Source: CAITZA01 sp937915285
GTDB lineage: Bacteria > Desulfobacterota > Desulfomonilia > Desulfomonilales > Desulfomonilaceae
Direction of reading: 5' to 3'
NCBI GenBank assembly: GCA_036821825.1
Contig: DAISIV010000005.1
Span: 1-64,000 of the forward strand
DNA length: 64,000 nt
Program-made: the position numbers and the translations under genes
Notes under the pieces: generated by a model
What the model saw: only the letters and a program-made list of their open reading frames with translations
Told to the model about the DNA's origin: nothing
Databases searched by the model: none
In this document: one piece after another, positions 50,304 to 59,553 of the stretch
Position numbering within the stretch: position 1 is the first letter of the stretch
Layout of the letters: every line of letters begins with the position of its first letter

Positions 50304-51893
50304 GTGGTTGCTCCGGCGGCAGTGTTTCGGCCACATCCCCTGGCTGGCATGCGAGCAATTTTTTCCCAATCATTACAGCTAGCTCTACTTTTTGACGTGT
50401 CCCACAAAACAAGTTTAAGGCCCAGCGCAATGAAGAATTCCGAAAACTTTTATGAAGACTGTATTGGCCGAGAGAATTCTGTTAATCGGCTAGCGATTAA
50501 CGAGACAAGCGAATTAGCCAAATTTCAGGCTTTCTACGACCTGGCTGTCGCCATGACTGCCAATCGGACTCTTGACCAAAATCTTAAGCTTGTCGTCACC
50601 AAGGCCATGGAACTGCTTGCTGGAGACGCTTCTTATATTGCTCTGCGTGACGATGATGATCGTAGTGTCTACATGCACACGGTTTGCGGCATTCGGACTG
50701 AGGCTTTCAAGGACATACGTGTTCCGTACGGTATGGGTGTGGGTGGGAAAATAGCCACTACAGGTCAACCATACATTGTTGAGGATTACTTCCGCGAGAC
50801 AGAACCCCTTTTACATGACCTGGCGCGAGCAGAGGGACTTGTTTCCGGGGTGGCCGTTCCTATCCAGATAGGAGGCGTAAACCTTGGGGTACTTTACGTG
50901 TTCAATAGGACAAAAACGACTTTTACAAACTCACACGTGAACACCTTATCGCTTCTGGGCAATCTGGCTGCGGTGGAGATCACCAGGGACCAAACGCGTT
51001 CTCAATTAAGACAGGCCCGAGATGAACTAGAGGACAGGGTTCGTTTGAGAACCGCCCAACTAAATGAAACTAACCGGCAGCTAAAGGTTGAGACGGTTCT
51101 GCGCCGGTCTCTGCAGGAAAAGACAGTTGAACTCAAACTGGCCAACATGAGACTTGTTTCGGAAATTTCTGAACGAATAAAAGCCGAAAGGGCCCTGGCC
51201 GAGTCAGAAAGCCAATTAAGGCTACTCTCCGCTCAACTGCTGACAGCCCAGGAGGATGAGCGAAAACGCGTAGCACGCGAACTTCATGACGGGATAGGAC
51301 AATTACTTACCGCAATAAAATTCAGGCTGGAGAACATCCAGAGGAATCCCGATTTCATTCAACCTTCCAATCCGGAAGTTGTGCTGAAACCTATCATCAA
51401 TGTCATACAGGACTCTATTGAGGAGGTAAGAAGGATATCCATGGCTCTCAGGCCGTCCATTCTGGACGATCTGGGAATCAGCGCCACCATAAACTGGTTT
51501 TGCAGGGAATTCCTGTTAACCTATTCGGGTATAACGATGAACAAGGTCATAAAATTCGATGAAAATCTGGTCACAAAGGATCTAAAGACTGTGATTTTCA
51601 GGATATTTCAGGAAGCGCTCAACAATGTGGCCAAGCACAGTCGTGCAGACCACGTCAGGGTCGAACTCTCCAGCGACGGTCAAAACATCAGGCTGGCCGT
51701 CACAGACAACGGGGTAGGATTGCCGTCTGATATTTCATTTCTCGATAAAGGAGGCATAAGGGGGGTTGGCATGGCAAGCATGAGGGAAAGGGCAGAATCG
51801 ATGGGTGGCACGCTTGAGGTTCAATCAGTTGCAGGCAAAGGAACGACCATTCATGCCCAATGGCGATTGTTTAATCGTCAATCGGACGACTAA
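50304..51893 (+). CDS. GAF-domain histidine kinase (NarX/HisKA_3 type)
   Basis: Soluble sensor kinase. A GAF domain (about 70-215, with LVVTKAMELLAGDASYIALRDD and GVAVPIQIGGVNLGVLYVFN) leads to a coiled coil (220-300), then the HisKA_3 dimerisation/phospho-acceptor motif VARELHDGIGQLLTAIKFRL and the HATPase domain (NNVAKHSRADHVRVEL, VTDNGVGLP, GVGMASMRERAESMGGTLEV). The longest frame starts at a GTG; an ATG at 50430 (MKNSEN) is the alternative and removes 42 residues of uncertain value. It is convergent with a NarL-type regulator, the stops overlapping by four bases; that regulator is the likely partner. Confidence 0.87.
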   Translation: MVAPAAVFRPHPLAGMRAIFSQSLQLALLFDVSHKTSLRPSAMKNSENFYEDCIGRENSVNRLAINETSELAKFQAFYDLAVAMTANRTLDQNLKLVVTKAMELLAGDASYIALRDDDDRSVYMHTVCGIRTEAFKDIRVPYGMGVGGKIATTGQPYIVEDYFRETEPLLHDLARAEGLVSGVAVPIQIGGVNLGVLYVFNRTKTTFTNSHVNTLSLLGNLAAVEITRDQTRSQLRQARDELEDRVRLRTAQLNETNRQLKVETVLRRSLQEKTVELKLANMRLVSEISERIKAERALAESESQLRLLSAQLLTAQEDERKRVARELHDGIGQLLTAIKFRLENIQRNPDFIQPSNPEVVLKPIINVIQDSIEEVRRISMALRPSILDDLGISATINWFCREFLLTYSGITMNKVIKFDENLVTKDLKTVIFRIFQEALNNVAKHSRADHVRVELSSDGQNIRLAVTDNGVGLPSDISFLDKGGIRGVGMASMRERAESMGGTLEVQSVAGKGTTIHAQWRLFNRQSDD

Positions 51894-52549
51894 TCGCCTA
51901 TAAGGCCCTTCCTCGCTGCAAAGGCTGTGATAGCCGATACACTATGCAGATTCAGCTTTTTCATGAGGTTTGACCGATGTTTTTCGGCAGTCTTCACGCT
52001 AATCCCCATGAAACTGGCTATGTCCTTATTCTTCACTCCCTCAGCAATGAGTTTCAATGTCTCTCGTTCCCTAGACGTTAGAGTGTCATAACTTGACCTA
52101 ACCTCCTGAACTTTTTTACCGGCCAGATAACCGCTTATCACAATACCTGATATCGCAGGGCTGAGATATGGCTTACCTTTGAGGACGGTTTTGATCGAGA
52201 CCAGTAGTTCCTCGAAGGAGGCCTGCTTCAAAACGTATCCATGCGCTCCGGCTTTGAGAGAAGCCGTTATATACTCTTCATCATTGTGGACGGTCAGAAC
52301 AACTATCTTTGTATCCGGGCTTGTCTTCCTGATCTCTTTTATCGCTTCCAGGCCATGAAGTTTTGGCATCGAAAGGTCCAGAAGCAAAATGTCCGGACAA
52401 ATTGACGAAACCATTTTTATGGCTTCCTTACCATCTTCCGCCTCTCCTGCAATCTTAAGCTCGCAATCGCTCGAAAGAAGCGCCTTCAGGCCTTCGCGCA
52501 GTATTCTGTGATCTTCGGCAATAACCACACTATATTGATGACCGGTCAT
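51890..52549 (-). CDS. NarL/FixJ-family response regulator
   Basis: Receiver domain (about 1-125: VVIAEDHRILREGLKALL with the acidic pair, DILLLDLSMPKLHGLEAI with the phospho-acceptor Asp, VVLTVHNDEEYI, and Lys in GYVLKQAS) followed by a LuxR-type HTH (about 150-215: TSRERETLKLIAEGVKNKDIA then SVKTAEKHRSNLMKKL). It lies tail to tail with the GAF histidine kinase; despite opposite strands the pairing (HisKA_3 kinase with NarL regulator) is the usual biochemical match. Targets unknown. Confidence 0.93.
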   Translation of the reverse strand: MTGHQYSVVIAEDHRILREGLKALLSSDCELKIAGEAEDGKEAIKMVSSICPDILLLDLSMPKLHGLEAIKEIRKTSPDTKIVVLTVHNDEEYITASLKAGAHGYVLKQASFEELLVSIKTVLKGKPYLSPAISGIVISGYLAGKKVQEVRSSYDTLTSRERETLKLIAEGVKNKDIASFMGISVKTAEKHRSNLMKKLNLHSVSAITAFAARKGLIGD

Positions 52550-52795
52550 TGGTTTCCTCTACGGCATCACGAACCTGGAAGCAAAAAATCAGACCTGTAT
52601 CAGAGGGGCTGCCGACCTGGCAGGTCCCAAGGCACAAAAATACCGTATTCATCCAAATAAAGTAAAGTGTTTGAAGTATTTCAATTTTCTGACAGATAGC
52701 CACAATTGGATGAGTTGGGTCTCGACATCACAGAATTCTTGATTTTCGGTTGAACATTTCTGGCCCCGCATGCTGCCCAAAATGGAATCATCGAT

Positions 52796-53194
52796 ATGTT
52801 TGATACGCTGATAGTGGAAGACAACTCGGTTTTCAGGAAATCTCTCGCAGAGATGCTGCGCGACCGTTTCCGTGAGATGAGAATTAAGGAGGCGGCTGGA
52901 GGGGCTCAGGCCGAATCGATGATCTCCGAACAGGTCCCGGATCTGATTTTCATGGATGTTCGGCTGTCCGACGAGAGTGGCCTGGAACTGACTCAAAGGA
53001 TCAAGAAAACGAATCACACCACAACCATAATAATTCTCACGAACCATGATCTGGAAGAATACCGAGAGGCGGCTCGACTTTATGGCGCAGACTACTTTAT
53101 GGCAAAGGGATCTTCCAGCTCGCAGGAAATCATCGATCTGGTTGAGAGCATCCTGTCAAATCAGGCTGGCTTTGACAATGATTCCCTGCCATGA
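52796..53194 (+). CDS. Stand-alone receiver-domain response regulator
   Basis: 132 residues and receiver fold only: TLIVEDNSVFRKSLAEML, DLIFMDVRLSDESGLELTQ (phospho-Asp), IIILTNHDLEEYREAA and KGSSSSQEII with the conserved Lys. No output domain is present, so it works through protein contact or as a phosphate sink. It is divergent from the NarL-type regulator with about 246 bp in between. It could be phosphorylated by the nearby kinase, or be an orphan. Confidence 0.9.
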   Translation: MFDTLIVEDNSVFRKSLAEMLRDRFREMRIKEAAGGAQAESMISEQVPDLIFMDVRLSDESGLELTQRIKKTNHTTTIIILTNHDLEEYREAARLYGADYFMAKGSSSSQEIIDLVESILSNQAGFDNDSLP

Positions 53195-53346
53195 AGTTCC
53201 TCAAATACATGCTCCTGAAACTTCACTTATTTTTTCCGGGCATTGTTTAGAGGCAACATAAACTAAAATGTTTCCTCCTCCCTCAGAATCAGCGCTAGTT
53301 GCATCTGTGATGGGGCGCCATTGCGAAACAAATACATTATTTTTCG

Positions 53347-53374
53347 TTGCCAAATACGGTGTTCTACCTATTTA
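53347..53374 (+). promoter_or_regulatory. Weak promoter candidate before livH
   Basis: TTGCCA (53347-53352), 16 bases, TATTTA (53369-53374). It is about 110 bp upstream of the chosen livH start. It is the best match seen in the 290-bp gap, but both boxes deviate. Confidence 0.25.
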
Positions 53375-53486
53375 GATTTTTCGCCTCTCAAGGCAATGTG
53401 TTGAATGAACATTCCGGTTCTGGAGCATCTCCACCGTATTCTTCACCGGTTAAATTACCTTGACCTCGGCAATCTGGAGAAGGCCC

Positions 53487-54371
53487 TTGGACATTTTCCT
53501 TCAAATAGTAGTGAGCGGCTTTGCCGCCGGTGGTGTTTACGGCCTGATAGCCTTAGGTTTTGTCCTGATTTACAAGGCTACCAGCGTGCTTAACCTCGCC
53601 ACCGGCGAATTCATGACAATGGGCGCATTCGTGTGCCTTACTCTACTAACACAGGTATCAGCCCCATTCTGGATTGCATTACCGGCCACTCTGCTGTTTG
53701 CGGCTATCCTGGGTGTCATTGTGGAGCGCCTGGTTCTAAGACCGCTGATAGGTGAACCAATCATTGCCGTAATAATGGTCACCATAGGCCTGGGTAGCAT
53801 TCTGAAAGGGATCACGCATCTTGTATGGTCACCGGAATACAGGTCCTTCCCCCAAATATTCCCACCTCAACCTCTTGATCTTGGATTTGCCATAGTGCCT
53901 TCGGGGCTTCTTTGGGGTTTCATTTTCGCATTGGTATGCACCGCAGTTTTTACCATCATCTTCAAGTTTACGAGGACCGGCCTGGCCATGAGAGCCACTG
54001 CAGCCAACCAGCAGGCGGCTCTGTCGATGGGAATCAGTGTAAAGGGAGTTTTTGCTCTGTCCTGGAGCTTTGCCGCCATAACAGCGGCCGTAGGTGGAAT
54101 AATAATAGGCAACATAAGCGGAATCAGCATTCATCTTGGTCACATAGGGCTAAAGGTCCTGGCGGTTATCATTCTTGGTGGCCTGGACAGCATAATCGGA
54201 GCAATTATCGGTGGCTTCATCATCGGAATCCTCGAAAACCTTGCTGGAGTCTATCTTGATTCGATTATGGGCGGAGGGGTCAAGGAGGTTGTTCCCTTTG
54301 TGATCCTGGTCATCATAATGATGATTCGACCTTACGGCATGTTTGGAAGGCCCATTATTGAAAGAGTCTAA
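53487..54371 (+). CDS. livH: Branched-chain amino-acid-type ABC permease LivH
   Basis: First permease of a HAAT-family importer, with about eight membrane helices. Signature: GLIALGFVLIYKATSVLNLATGEFMTMGAF near the N-terminus and GLKVLAVIILGGLDSIIGAIIGG in the EAA-like loop. The start chosen is TTG at 53487 (MDIFLQIVV), which has GGAGAAGG upstream at good spacing; the frame is open upstream to another TTG at 53460 without a ribosome site. It is the first gene of an operon with livM, livK, an acyl-CoA synthetase, livG and livF. The solute may not be an amino acid. Confidence 0.92.
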   Translation: MDIFLQIVVSGFAAGGVYGLIALGFVLIYKATSVLNLATGEFMTMGAFVCLTLLTQVSAPFWIALPATLLFAAILGVIVERLVLRPLIGEPIIAVIMVTIGLGSILKGITHLVWSPEYRSFPQIFPPQPLDLGFAIVPSGLLWGFIFALVCTAVFTIIFKFTRTGLAMRATAANQQAALSMGISVKGVFALSWSFAAITAAVGGIIIGNISGISIHLGHIGLKVLAVIILGGLDSIIGAIIGGFIIGILENLAGVYLDSIMGGGVKEVVPFVILVIIMMIRPYGMFGRPIIERV

Positions 54372-54403
54372 AATCCCCGGGGAATCATTCTAAAGGACAA
54401 TCC

Positions 54404-55447
54404 ATGCGATGTGGTGACTTCAAAGAGTCCTACCTGAAAGACGAGACAATTTTCCAGACTTACTGGGTCAAGTTCTGGCTTGCGCTGTTGTTCCTGTTTC
54501 TTCTTACATTGCCCCTGCACGCCAATGCTTATGTGATGTACGTGGCAAACCTGATCGGTTTCGCAATCATCGGCGCTGTGGGTCTTAATCTGCTGACGGG
54601 TTTTACCGGGCAAATATCATTGGGACATGCGGCTTTCATAGGCGTCGGGGGATATACTGCGGCCATACTCGTAACACGTGCAGGCTTGCCTTTCTGGGTA
54701 GCAATGCCTTTGGCGGGTTTGACTGCGGCTGCGACGGGAATGGTCATAGGAATACCATCCCTTCGTGTGAAGGGACTTTACCTTGTGATAGCGACGCTGG
54801 CCGCACAATTCATCCTGGAATATGTTTTTGTGCACTGGGAGTCCATGACCCACGGTATCAGGGGCATTAACGTTCCTGCGCCGAGCATAGGCGATTTCAG
54901 GTTCGACACTGAGCAAAAGTTTTATTATATCACCTTGTTGATGGTTGTTTTAGGGGTAGGCTTCGCCAGGAACCTCGTGCGCACAAAATGGGGCCGTGCT
55001 TTTGTGGCAATAAGGGACAGGGATCTGGCAGCCGAGATAATGGGGATCAACCTGTTCCGTTATAAGCTTGTGGCATTTGGCCTGAGTTCCTTTTACGCCG
55101 GAATCGCGGGCGCGCTTTGGGTTGGCTTCATAAAGGTGGTTACCCCGGAGCACTTCCCCTTCTCGCTTTCCATCCAGTATCTGGCGATGGTTATAGTTGG
55201 AGGATTAGGCAGTGTGCTCGGTTCCATTTTCGGGGCTGTGTTCATGACATTGGTACCCGAGCTTCTCAATGTTCTGACTAGCATTGCCAAATCGTCGCTC
55301 CCGGGACTCGAACACGTCTTCCTTCCGATGAAGGATGTGATATTCGGCATGCTCATCGTATCTTTTCTAATATTTGAACCGCACGGTCTGGCCGAGATAT
55401 GGCACAGGATCAAGAACTTTTTCAACCTGTGGCCGTTCTCCTATTAG
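54404..55447 (+). CDS. livM: Branched-chain amino-acid-type ABC permease LivM
   Basis: Second permease, 347 residues, about nine to ten helices. Typical: GLNLLTGFTGQISLGHAAFIGVGGYTAAIL, and the cytoplasmic loop FVAIRDRDLAAEIMGINLFRYKLVAFGLSSFYAGIAGALW. It is 32 bp after livH. The N-terminal 20 residues are polar (MRCGDFKESYLKDETIFQ), with AAAGGA as ribosome site. Confidence 0.93.
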   Translation: MRCGDFKESYLKDETIFQTYWVKFWLALLFLFLLTLPLHANAYVMYVANLIGFAIIGAVGLNLLTGFTGQISLGHAAFIGVGGYTAAILVTRAGLPFWVAMPLAGLTAAATGMVIGIPSLRVKGLYLVIATLAAQFILEYVFVHWESMTHGIRGINVPAPSIGDFRFDTEQKFYYITLLMVVLGVGFARNLVRTKWGRAFVAIRDRDLAAEIMGINLFRYKLVAFGLSSFYAGIAGALWVGFIKVVTPEHFPFSLSIQYLAMVIVGGLGSVLGSIFGAVFMTLVPELLNVLTSIAKSSLPGLEHVFLPMKDVIFGMLIVSFLIFEPHGLAEIWHRIKNFFNLWPFSY

Positions 55448-55616
55448 TTTGACCAATATCTAAAAAAGGGCTGAATCATCCTGATCAGACTATTTCACCA
55501 AATGTTTACAGAGGCGCCATCAAGTTTGTTACAAGACCGCTTTGAACCACGATACCTGATAGGACACAAAAGAGCGTTTTTAAGCCATTGGTTATAAAAG
55601 CTAAAAGGAGGCTTCG

Positions 55617-56792
55617 ATGACAAAAAGATTCCTGATAATTTTCATGTCGCTGATTCTCTCGACCGGCCTTTTGACATGCGTGTCAATGGCCCAGGAGGAG
55701 ATCAAGGTAGGGGCGGTTCAACCTATTACCGGGCGGTTTGCTTTTGCTGGTGTGAACATCAACGCCGGCCTGGAAGACGCTCTTATGATGGCCAATGAAG
55801 ACGGTGGCGTCAACGGCAAAAAGATAAAATACATCATGGAAGACGGGCAGTATCAGCTTGACGTTGGAACCGCGGCATTCAAGCGGATAATGGCAAGGGA
55901 CAATCCCCTGGTCATGTATGGGGAGAGCACTGGCCTCGGCAAGGCCATGGCCCCGGAAATCAAGGATAGGTACAAAATTCTCTACAGTTCCACTTCCTTC
56001 TCGAGTGAACTGGCGGACGCTGCGAATTTCCCGTCTATTTTTGTTCCAGGCCCCACGTATGCAGACATGTTTGGCATCCTTTTGAAATACATTGCCAAAG
56101 AAAAACCGGGGGCAAAGGTTGCATTCTTTTATAGTGACACGGAATTCGGCAAAGACCCTATCGCGTTTGGACGGGAGATGTGCAAGAAGCTCAAACTCGA
56201 TCTGGTTGCCGAGGAAGTCGCTCAGGTCGGAGCTATTGATGTTACGAGCCAGGTCCTTGACCTTAAGCGAAAGAATCCGGATTTCGTAATATTCCAGGGT
56301 TTTGTTGTCGAACCGGTCATCACGGTCATCAAGCAGTGCCGTGACTTTGGAATGAAATGTCAGTTTATGGGCACATTCTGGGGCGCCTCCAAGATGATAC
56401 TCGAGAATCTTGGTCCGCTGGCTGACGGCTACCTGGCTGTGAACCCCTACATGTACTGGTGGAACGACGATGTGCCAATGATAAAGAAAATCAAGGAATA
56501 CTCGGCCAAAAAATATCCGAACGTAACTTACCGGGATAATTCCTACATGCAGGGATACATGACGGGGCTCATATTCGTGGAGTGTCTGCGGAGGGCGGAC
56601 AAAGCAGGTCAGCTCAATTATGACGGCCTTGTCAAGGCCCTACAGTCTCTCAAGGGTTTCGAAACCGGAGGATTATCAGCGCCTTACACTAACGAAAACA
56701 ACAAATTCCCTGTGGCGAGGGTCTGGAAAGCAAATGTTCAGAAGAAGATTCTTGAACCCGCCTCTGACTGGATAACTCTCGAAAAGGATTAA
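55617..56792 (+). CDS. livK: ABC transporter substrate-binding protein (LivK/HAAT type)
   Basis: Periplasmic binding protein, 391 residues. Signal peptide about 1-25 (FLIIFMSLILSTGLLTCVSMAQ). The mature protein has IKVGAVQPITGRFAFAGVNI (N-lobe start), GVNGKKIKYIMEDGQYQLD and the C-lobe VKALQSLKGFETGGLSAPYT. It is one of the larger members of the Peripla_BP_6 group. AAAGGAGGC precedes the ATG. A 170-bp gap between livM and this gene suggests a separate promoter or a processed spacer. The presence of an acyl-CoA synthetase right after it hints that ligands are carboxylic acids rather than amino acids. Confidence 0.92.
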   Translation: MTKRFLIIFMSLILSTGLLTCVSMAQEEIKVGAVQPITGRFAFAGVNINAGLEDALMMANEDGGVNGKKIKYIMEDGQYQLDVGTAAFKRIMARDNPLVMYGESTGLGKAMAPEIKDRYKILYSSTSFSSELADAANFPSIFVPGPTYADMFGILLKYIAKEKPGAKVAFFYSDTEFGKDPIAFGREMCKKLKLDLVAEEVAQVGAIDVTSQVLDLKRKNPDFVIFQGFVVEPVITVIKQCRDFGMKCQFMGTFWGASKMILENLGPLADGYLAVNPYMYWWNDDVPMIKKIKEYSAKKYPNVTYRDNSYMQGYMTGLIFVECLRRADKAGQLNYDGLVKALQSLKGFETGGLSAPYTNENNKFPVARVWKANVQKKILEPASDWITLEKD

Positions 56793-56801
56793 CTTTATTT
56801 C

Positions 56802-58715
56802 ATGGGACCAACCCTACCCCATTTGCTTGTCGAAAACGCCGAAAAACTCGGCTCAGAAAAAGCCGCTCTGAGAGAGAAGGAGTTCGGCATCTGGCAGTCA
56901 TACTCCTGGGCAGACTATCTTCAGAATGTCCAGGAGTTGGCGCTGGGGTTCCTTTCTATGGGTATCAAGCGGGGAGAAAAGATCGCTATTCTGGGCGACA
57001 ACCGACCGCAATGGTTATTCACGGAACTGGCTGCTCAGTCTATTGGCTGCCCCTCGGTTGGAATATTTCCGGATAGTCATATCGATCAGGTGAAGTTCAT
57101 TCTAAACCATTCCGACGCTACTTTCCTGGTGGTTGAGGATCAGGAGCAAACAGACAAATTTCTGGAAATAAGGGAAGATTGCCCCAACATAAAAATCGTG
57201 ATCGTTGATGACATGAAAGGCATGAGACAATATGACGATCCGCTACTGATTTCATTTGAGACCATTCAGAACAGGGGCAAGGAACTATCTTCAAGGCAAC
57301 CTGGTCTTTTTCATGAATCCATTAACAGGCAGTCTGAAGACACGGTGGCACTGATAGCCTATACATCCGGCACCACCGGCGTTCCCAAGGGAGCGATGTT
57401 AACCCATCGCAATATGATTCAGATGGCGGCCAGTTTCGACCAGATCGACCCGGCCTTCCCCACCGACAACCAGGTGTCGTTTCTCCCTTTGCCATGGGTT
57501 GGCGAGCAGATGACAGCAGTCTCATGGCACCTTTTGAAAGGCTTCACGGTAAATTTTCCGGAAAAGCCTGAAACAGTGGCAGAGAACATCAGGGAAATTG
57601 GACCCAACATCCTGTTTGCCCCTCCGCGATTCTGGGAGAAAATGTGTTCCGAAACCCAGGTTAAAATCCAGGATGCAGTGTGGATCAAGAGATTATTTTA
57701 CAGGCTATGTATGCCGGTTGGTTACAGGGTCGCAGAAATCAGGCTCACCAAGAGGGAACCCAACCTTTTTCTCCGTCTGCTCGACTACGTTTGTTACCTG
57801 CTGGTCTTCAGGTCTTTAAAAAATTACCTTGGCTTGGGAAGCCTCAGGAATGTCTACACAGGTGGCGCTGCACTCGGACCTGAGATATTCAACATGTTTC
57901 AGGCGTTAGGGGTAAACATAAAACAGATCTACGGCCAGACTGAAACTTCCGGAATAGCAGTATCTCACCGAAATGGTGACATAAAGCTGTCTACCGTTGG
58001 GAAGCCTATACCAGGCATGGAAATCAGTATTTCGGATTCCGGCGAGATCCTCATCAAGGGGCCAACCGTTTTTGATGGTTACTACAGAAATGAGGAAGCC
58101 ACCTCCAAGGCGCTATCTGATGGGTGGCTTAAAACCGGTGACCAGGGGATGATTGACGAAGAAGGTCATCTGGTTATGATCGACCGAATGAAGGACGTCA
58201 TGAGGCTCACCGACGGGACCAAGTTCTCTCCGCAACTAATAGAAAATAAGCTCAAATTCAGCATGTACATATCAGAGGCGGTGGTTGTCGGGCAGGACAG
58301 GCCTTATGTTGCGGCGATGATAAACATGGACATGGGTAATGTTGGCAAGTGGGCTGAGAACCGAAAGATAACTTACACCACATACACTGACCTTTCCCAG
58401 AAAATGGAAGTCTATGACCTCATAGCTTTGGAAATCAGGGCGATCAATCAATCATTGCCAAAGCTCGCGCAGATAAGGAAATTTGTCATGCTGCACAAGG
58501 AGCTTGACGCAGATGACGACGAGATGACTAGGACTCGTAAAATACGACGGTCTTTCGTTGAACAACGATATGAACGTCTGGTCTCGGGACTGTATGAAGT
58601 GGAAGGCCCCCTTGAGCTTGCTTCCGAGATCAAATATCGCGACGGCAAGGAATTCCGCATGCAAACCACAGTGAATATAAAGGTGGTCCCTGACATAGCG
58701 GATCAGCGAGGCTGA
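56802..58715 (+). CDS. AMP-forming long-chain/aromatic acyl-CoA synthetase inside liv-type operon
   Basis: 637 residues. It begins 9 bp after livK. Domains and motifs: IAYTSGTTGVPKGAMLTHRN (P-loop), IYGQTETSG, GWLKTGDQGMIDEEGHLVMIDRMKDVMRLTDGTKF (hinge). The C-terminal region, DDDEMTRTRKIRRSFVEQRY, contains the arginine-rich stretch and lacks the usual SGK lysine motif found in shorter ligases, as in FadD-like long-chain enzymes of this subgroup. Being between livK and livG suggests uptake-coupled activation (trapping the imported acid as CoA thioester). Fatty and aromatic acids are both plausible. Confidence 0.88.
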   Translation: MGPTLPHLLVENAEKLGSEKAALREKEFGIWQSYSWADYLQNVQELALGFLSMGIKRGEKIAILGDNRPQWLFTELAAQSIGCPSVGIFPDSHIDQVKFILNHSDATFLVVEDQEQTDKFLEIREDCPNIKIVIVDDMKGMRQYDDPLLISFETIQNRGKELSSRQPGLFHESINRQSEDTVALIAYTSGTTGVPKGAMLTHRNMIQMAASFDQIDPAFPTDNQVSFLPLPWVGEQMTAVSWHLLKGFTVNFPEKPETVAENIREIGPNILFAPPRFWEKMCSETQVKIQDAVWIKRLFYRLCMPVGYRVAEIRLTKREPNLFLRLLDYVCYLLVFRSLKNYLGLGSLRNVYTGGAALGPEIFNMFQALGVNIKQIYGQTETSGIAVSHRNGDIKLSTVGKPIPGMEISISDSGEILIKGPTVFDGYYRNEEATSKALSDGWLKTGDQGMIDEEGHLVMIDRMKDVMRLTDGTKFSPQLIENKLKFSMYISEAVVVGQDRPYVAAMINMDMGNVGKWAENRKITYTTYTDLSQKMEVYDLIALEIRAINQSLPKLAQIRKFVMLHKELDADDDEMTRTRKIRRSFVEQRYERLVSGLYEVEGPLELASEIKYRDGKEFRMQTTVNIKVVPDIADQRG

Positions 58716-58722
58716 TAATTCG

Positions 58723-59547
58723 ATGAGCAACGGATCGACCAACATCAACACACCGGATTTTCTGCTTGAGGCCCAAGGACTCTATCTTAAATTCGGCGGG
58801 GTCAATGTTCTGACAAATGTGTCTACAGGGGTCAAGGCTAACGAAATATTTGCCATAATAGGGCCCAATGGAGCGGGAAAAACTTGTCTGCTCAACTGCA
58901 TCAACCGGTTTTACCAACCCTCTCAGGGAAAGATAATTTTTGGCGGAACAGACATCACATCCCTTAAATCCCATCAAATTGCCTCCCTCGGTATAGCGAG
59001 AACATTCCAGAACGTTGAATTGTTCAAGGGAATGACAGTCATAGACAACATCAAGCTCGGCAGTCACGTTCATCTGGACACTGGATTGATATCGGCCGGA
59101 CTCTATTTTGGATCAGCCAGGAATACCGAACTGGGCCTACGGAAGGAAATCGAAGAAACCATTATAGACCTTCTTGAGATTGAGCATATCCGTAAGAAAA
59201 CCGTAGGGACTCTGCCGTACGGGCTCCAGAAGCGTGTGGAACTTGCCAGGGCATTGGCCATGAAGCCTAAGGTGCTTCTTCTGGATGAGCCGGTGACAGG
59301 GATGAACCTGGAAGAAACCGAGGACATGGCGAGATTCATCCTGGATATCCACGATGAATGGGGTGTTACAATCGTTTTGATCGAGCATGACATGGGTGTT
59401 GTGATGGACATTTCTGACAGGGTCTGCGTGCTGGATTTCGGCATCAAGATAGCAGAGGGGCTTCCGTCAGAAATCAGACACAACGATGAAGTGATAAAAG
59501 CCTATCTTGGCGAAAAAGATATAGCATACTCAAGACTTGGGGCCTGA
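58723..59547 (+). CDS. livG: ABC transporter ATPase LivG
   Basis: Membrane-associated ATPase of the HAAT importer. Walker A GPNGAGKT, Q-loop GIARTFQNVELF, a signature PYGLQKRVELARAL (unusual but common in LivG, replacing LSGGQ), Walker B LLLDEPVTGMN and switch IEHDM. The 274-residue length is normal. The start codon lies 8 bp after the synthetase stop, with GAGGCTGA ahead of it, so the genes are one transcript. It has 17 or so extra N-terminal residues (MSNGSTNINTPDFLL). Confidence 0.94.
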   Translation: MSNGSTNINTPDFLLEAQGLYLKFGGVNVLTNVSTGVKANEIFAIIGPNGAGKTCLLNCINRFYQPSQGKIIFGGTDITSLKSHQIASLGIARTFQNVELFKGMTVIDNIKLGSHVHLDTGLISAGLYFGSARNTELGLRKEIEETIIDLLEIEHIRKKTVGTLPYGLQKRVELARALAMKPKVLLLDEPVTGMNLEETEDMARFILDIHDEWGVTIVLIEHDMGVVMDISDRVCVLDFGIKIAEGLPSEIRHNDEVIKAYLGEKDIAYSRLGA

Positions 59548-59553
59548 CAACTA

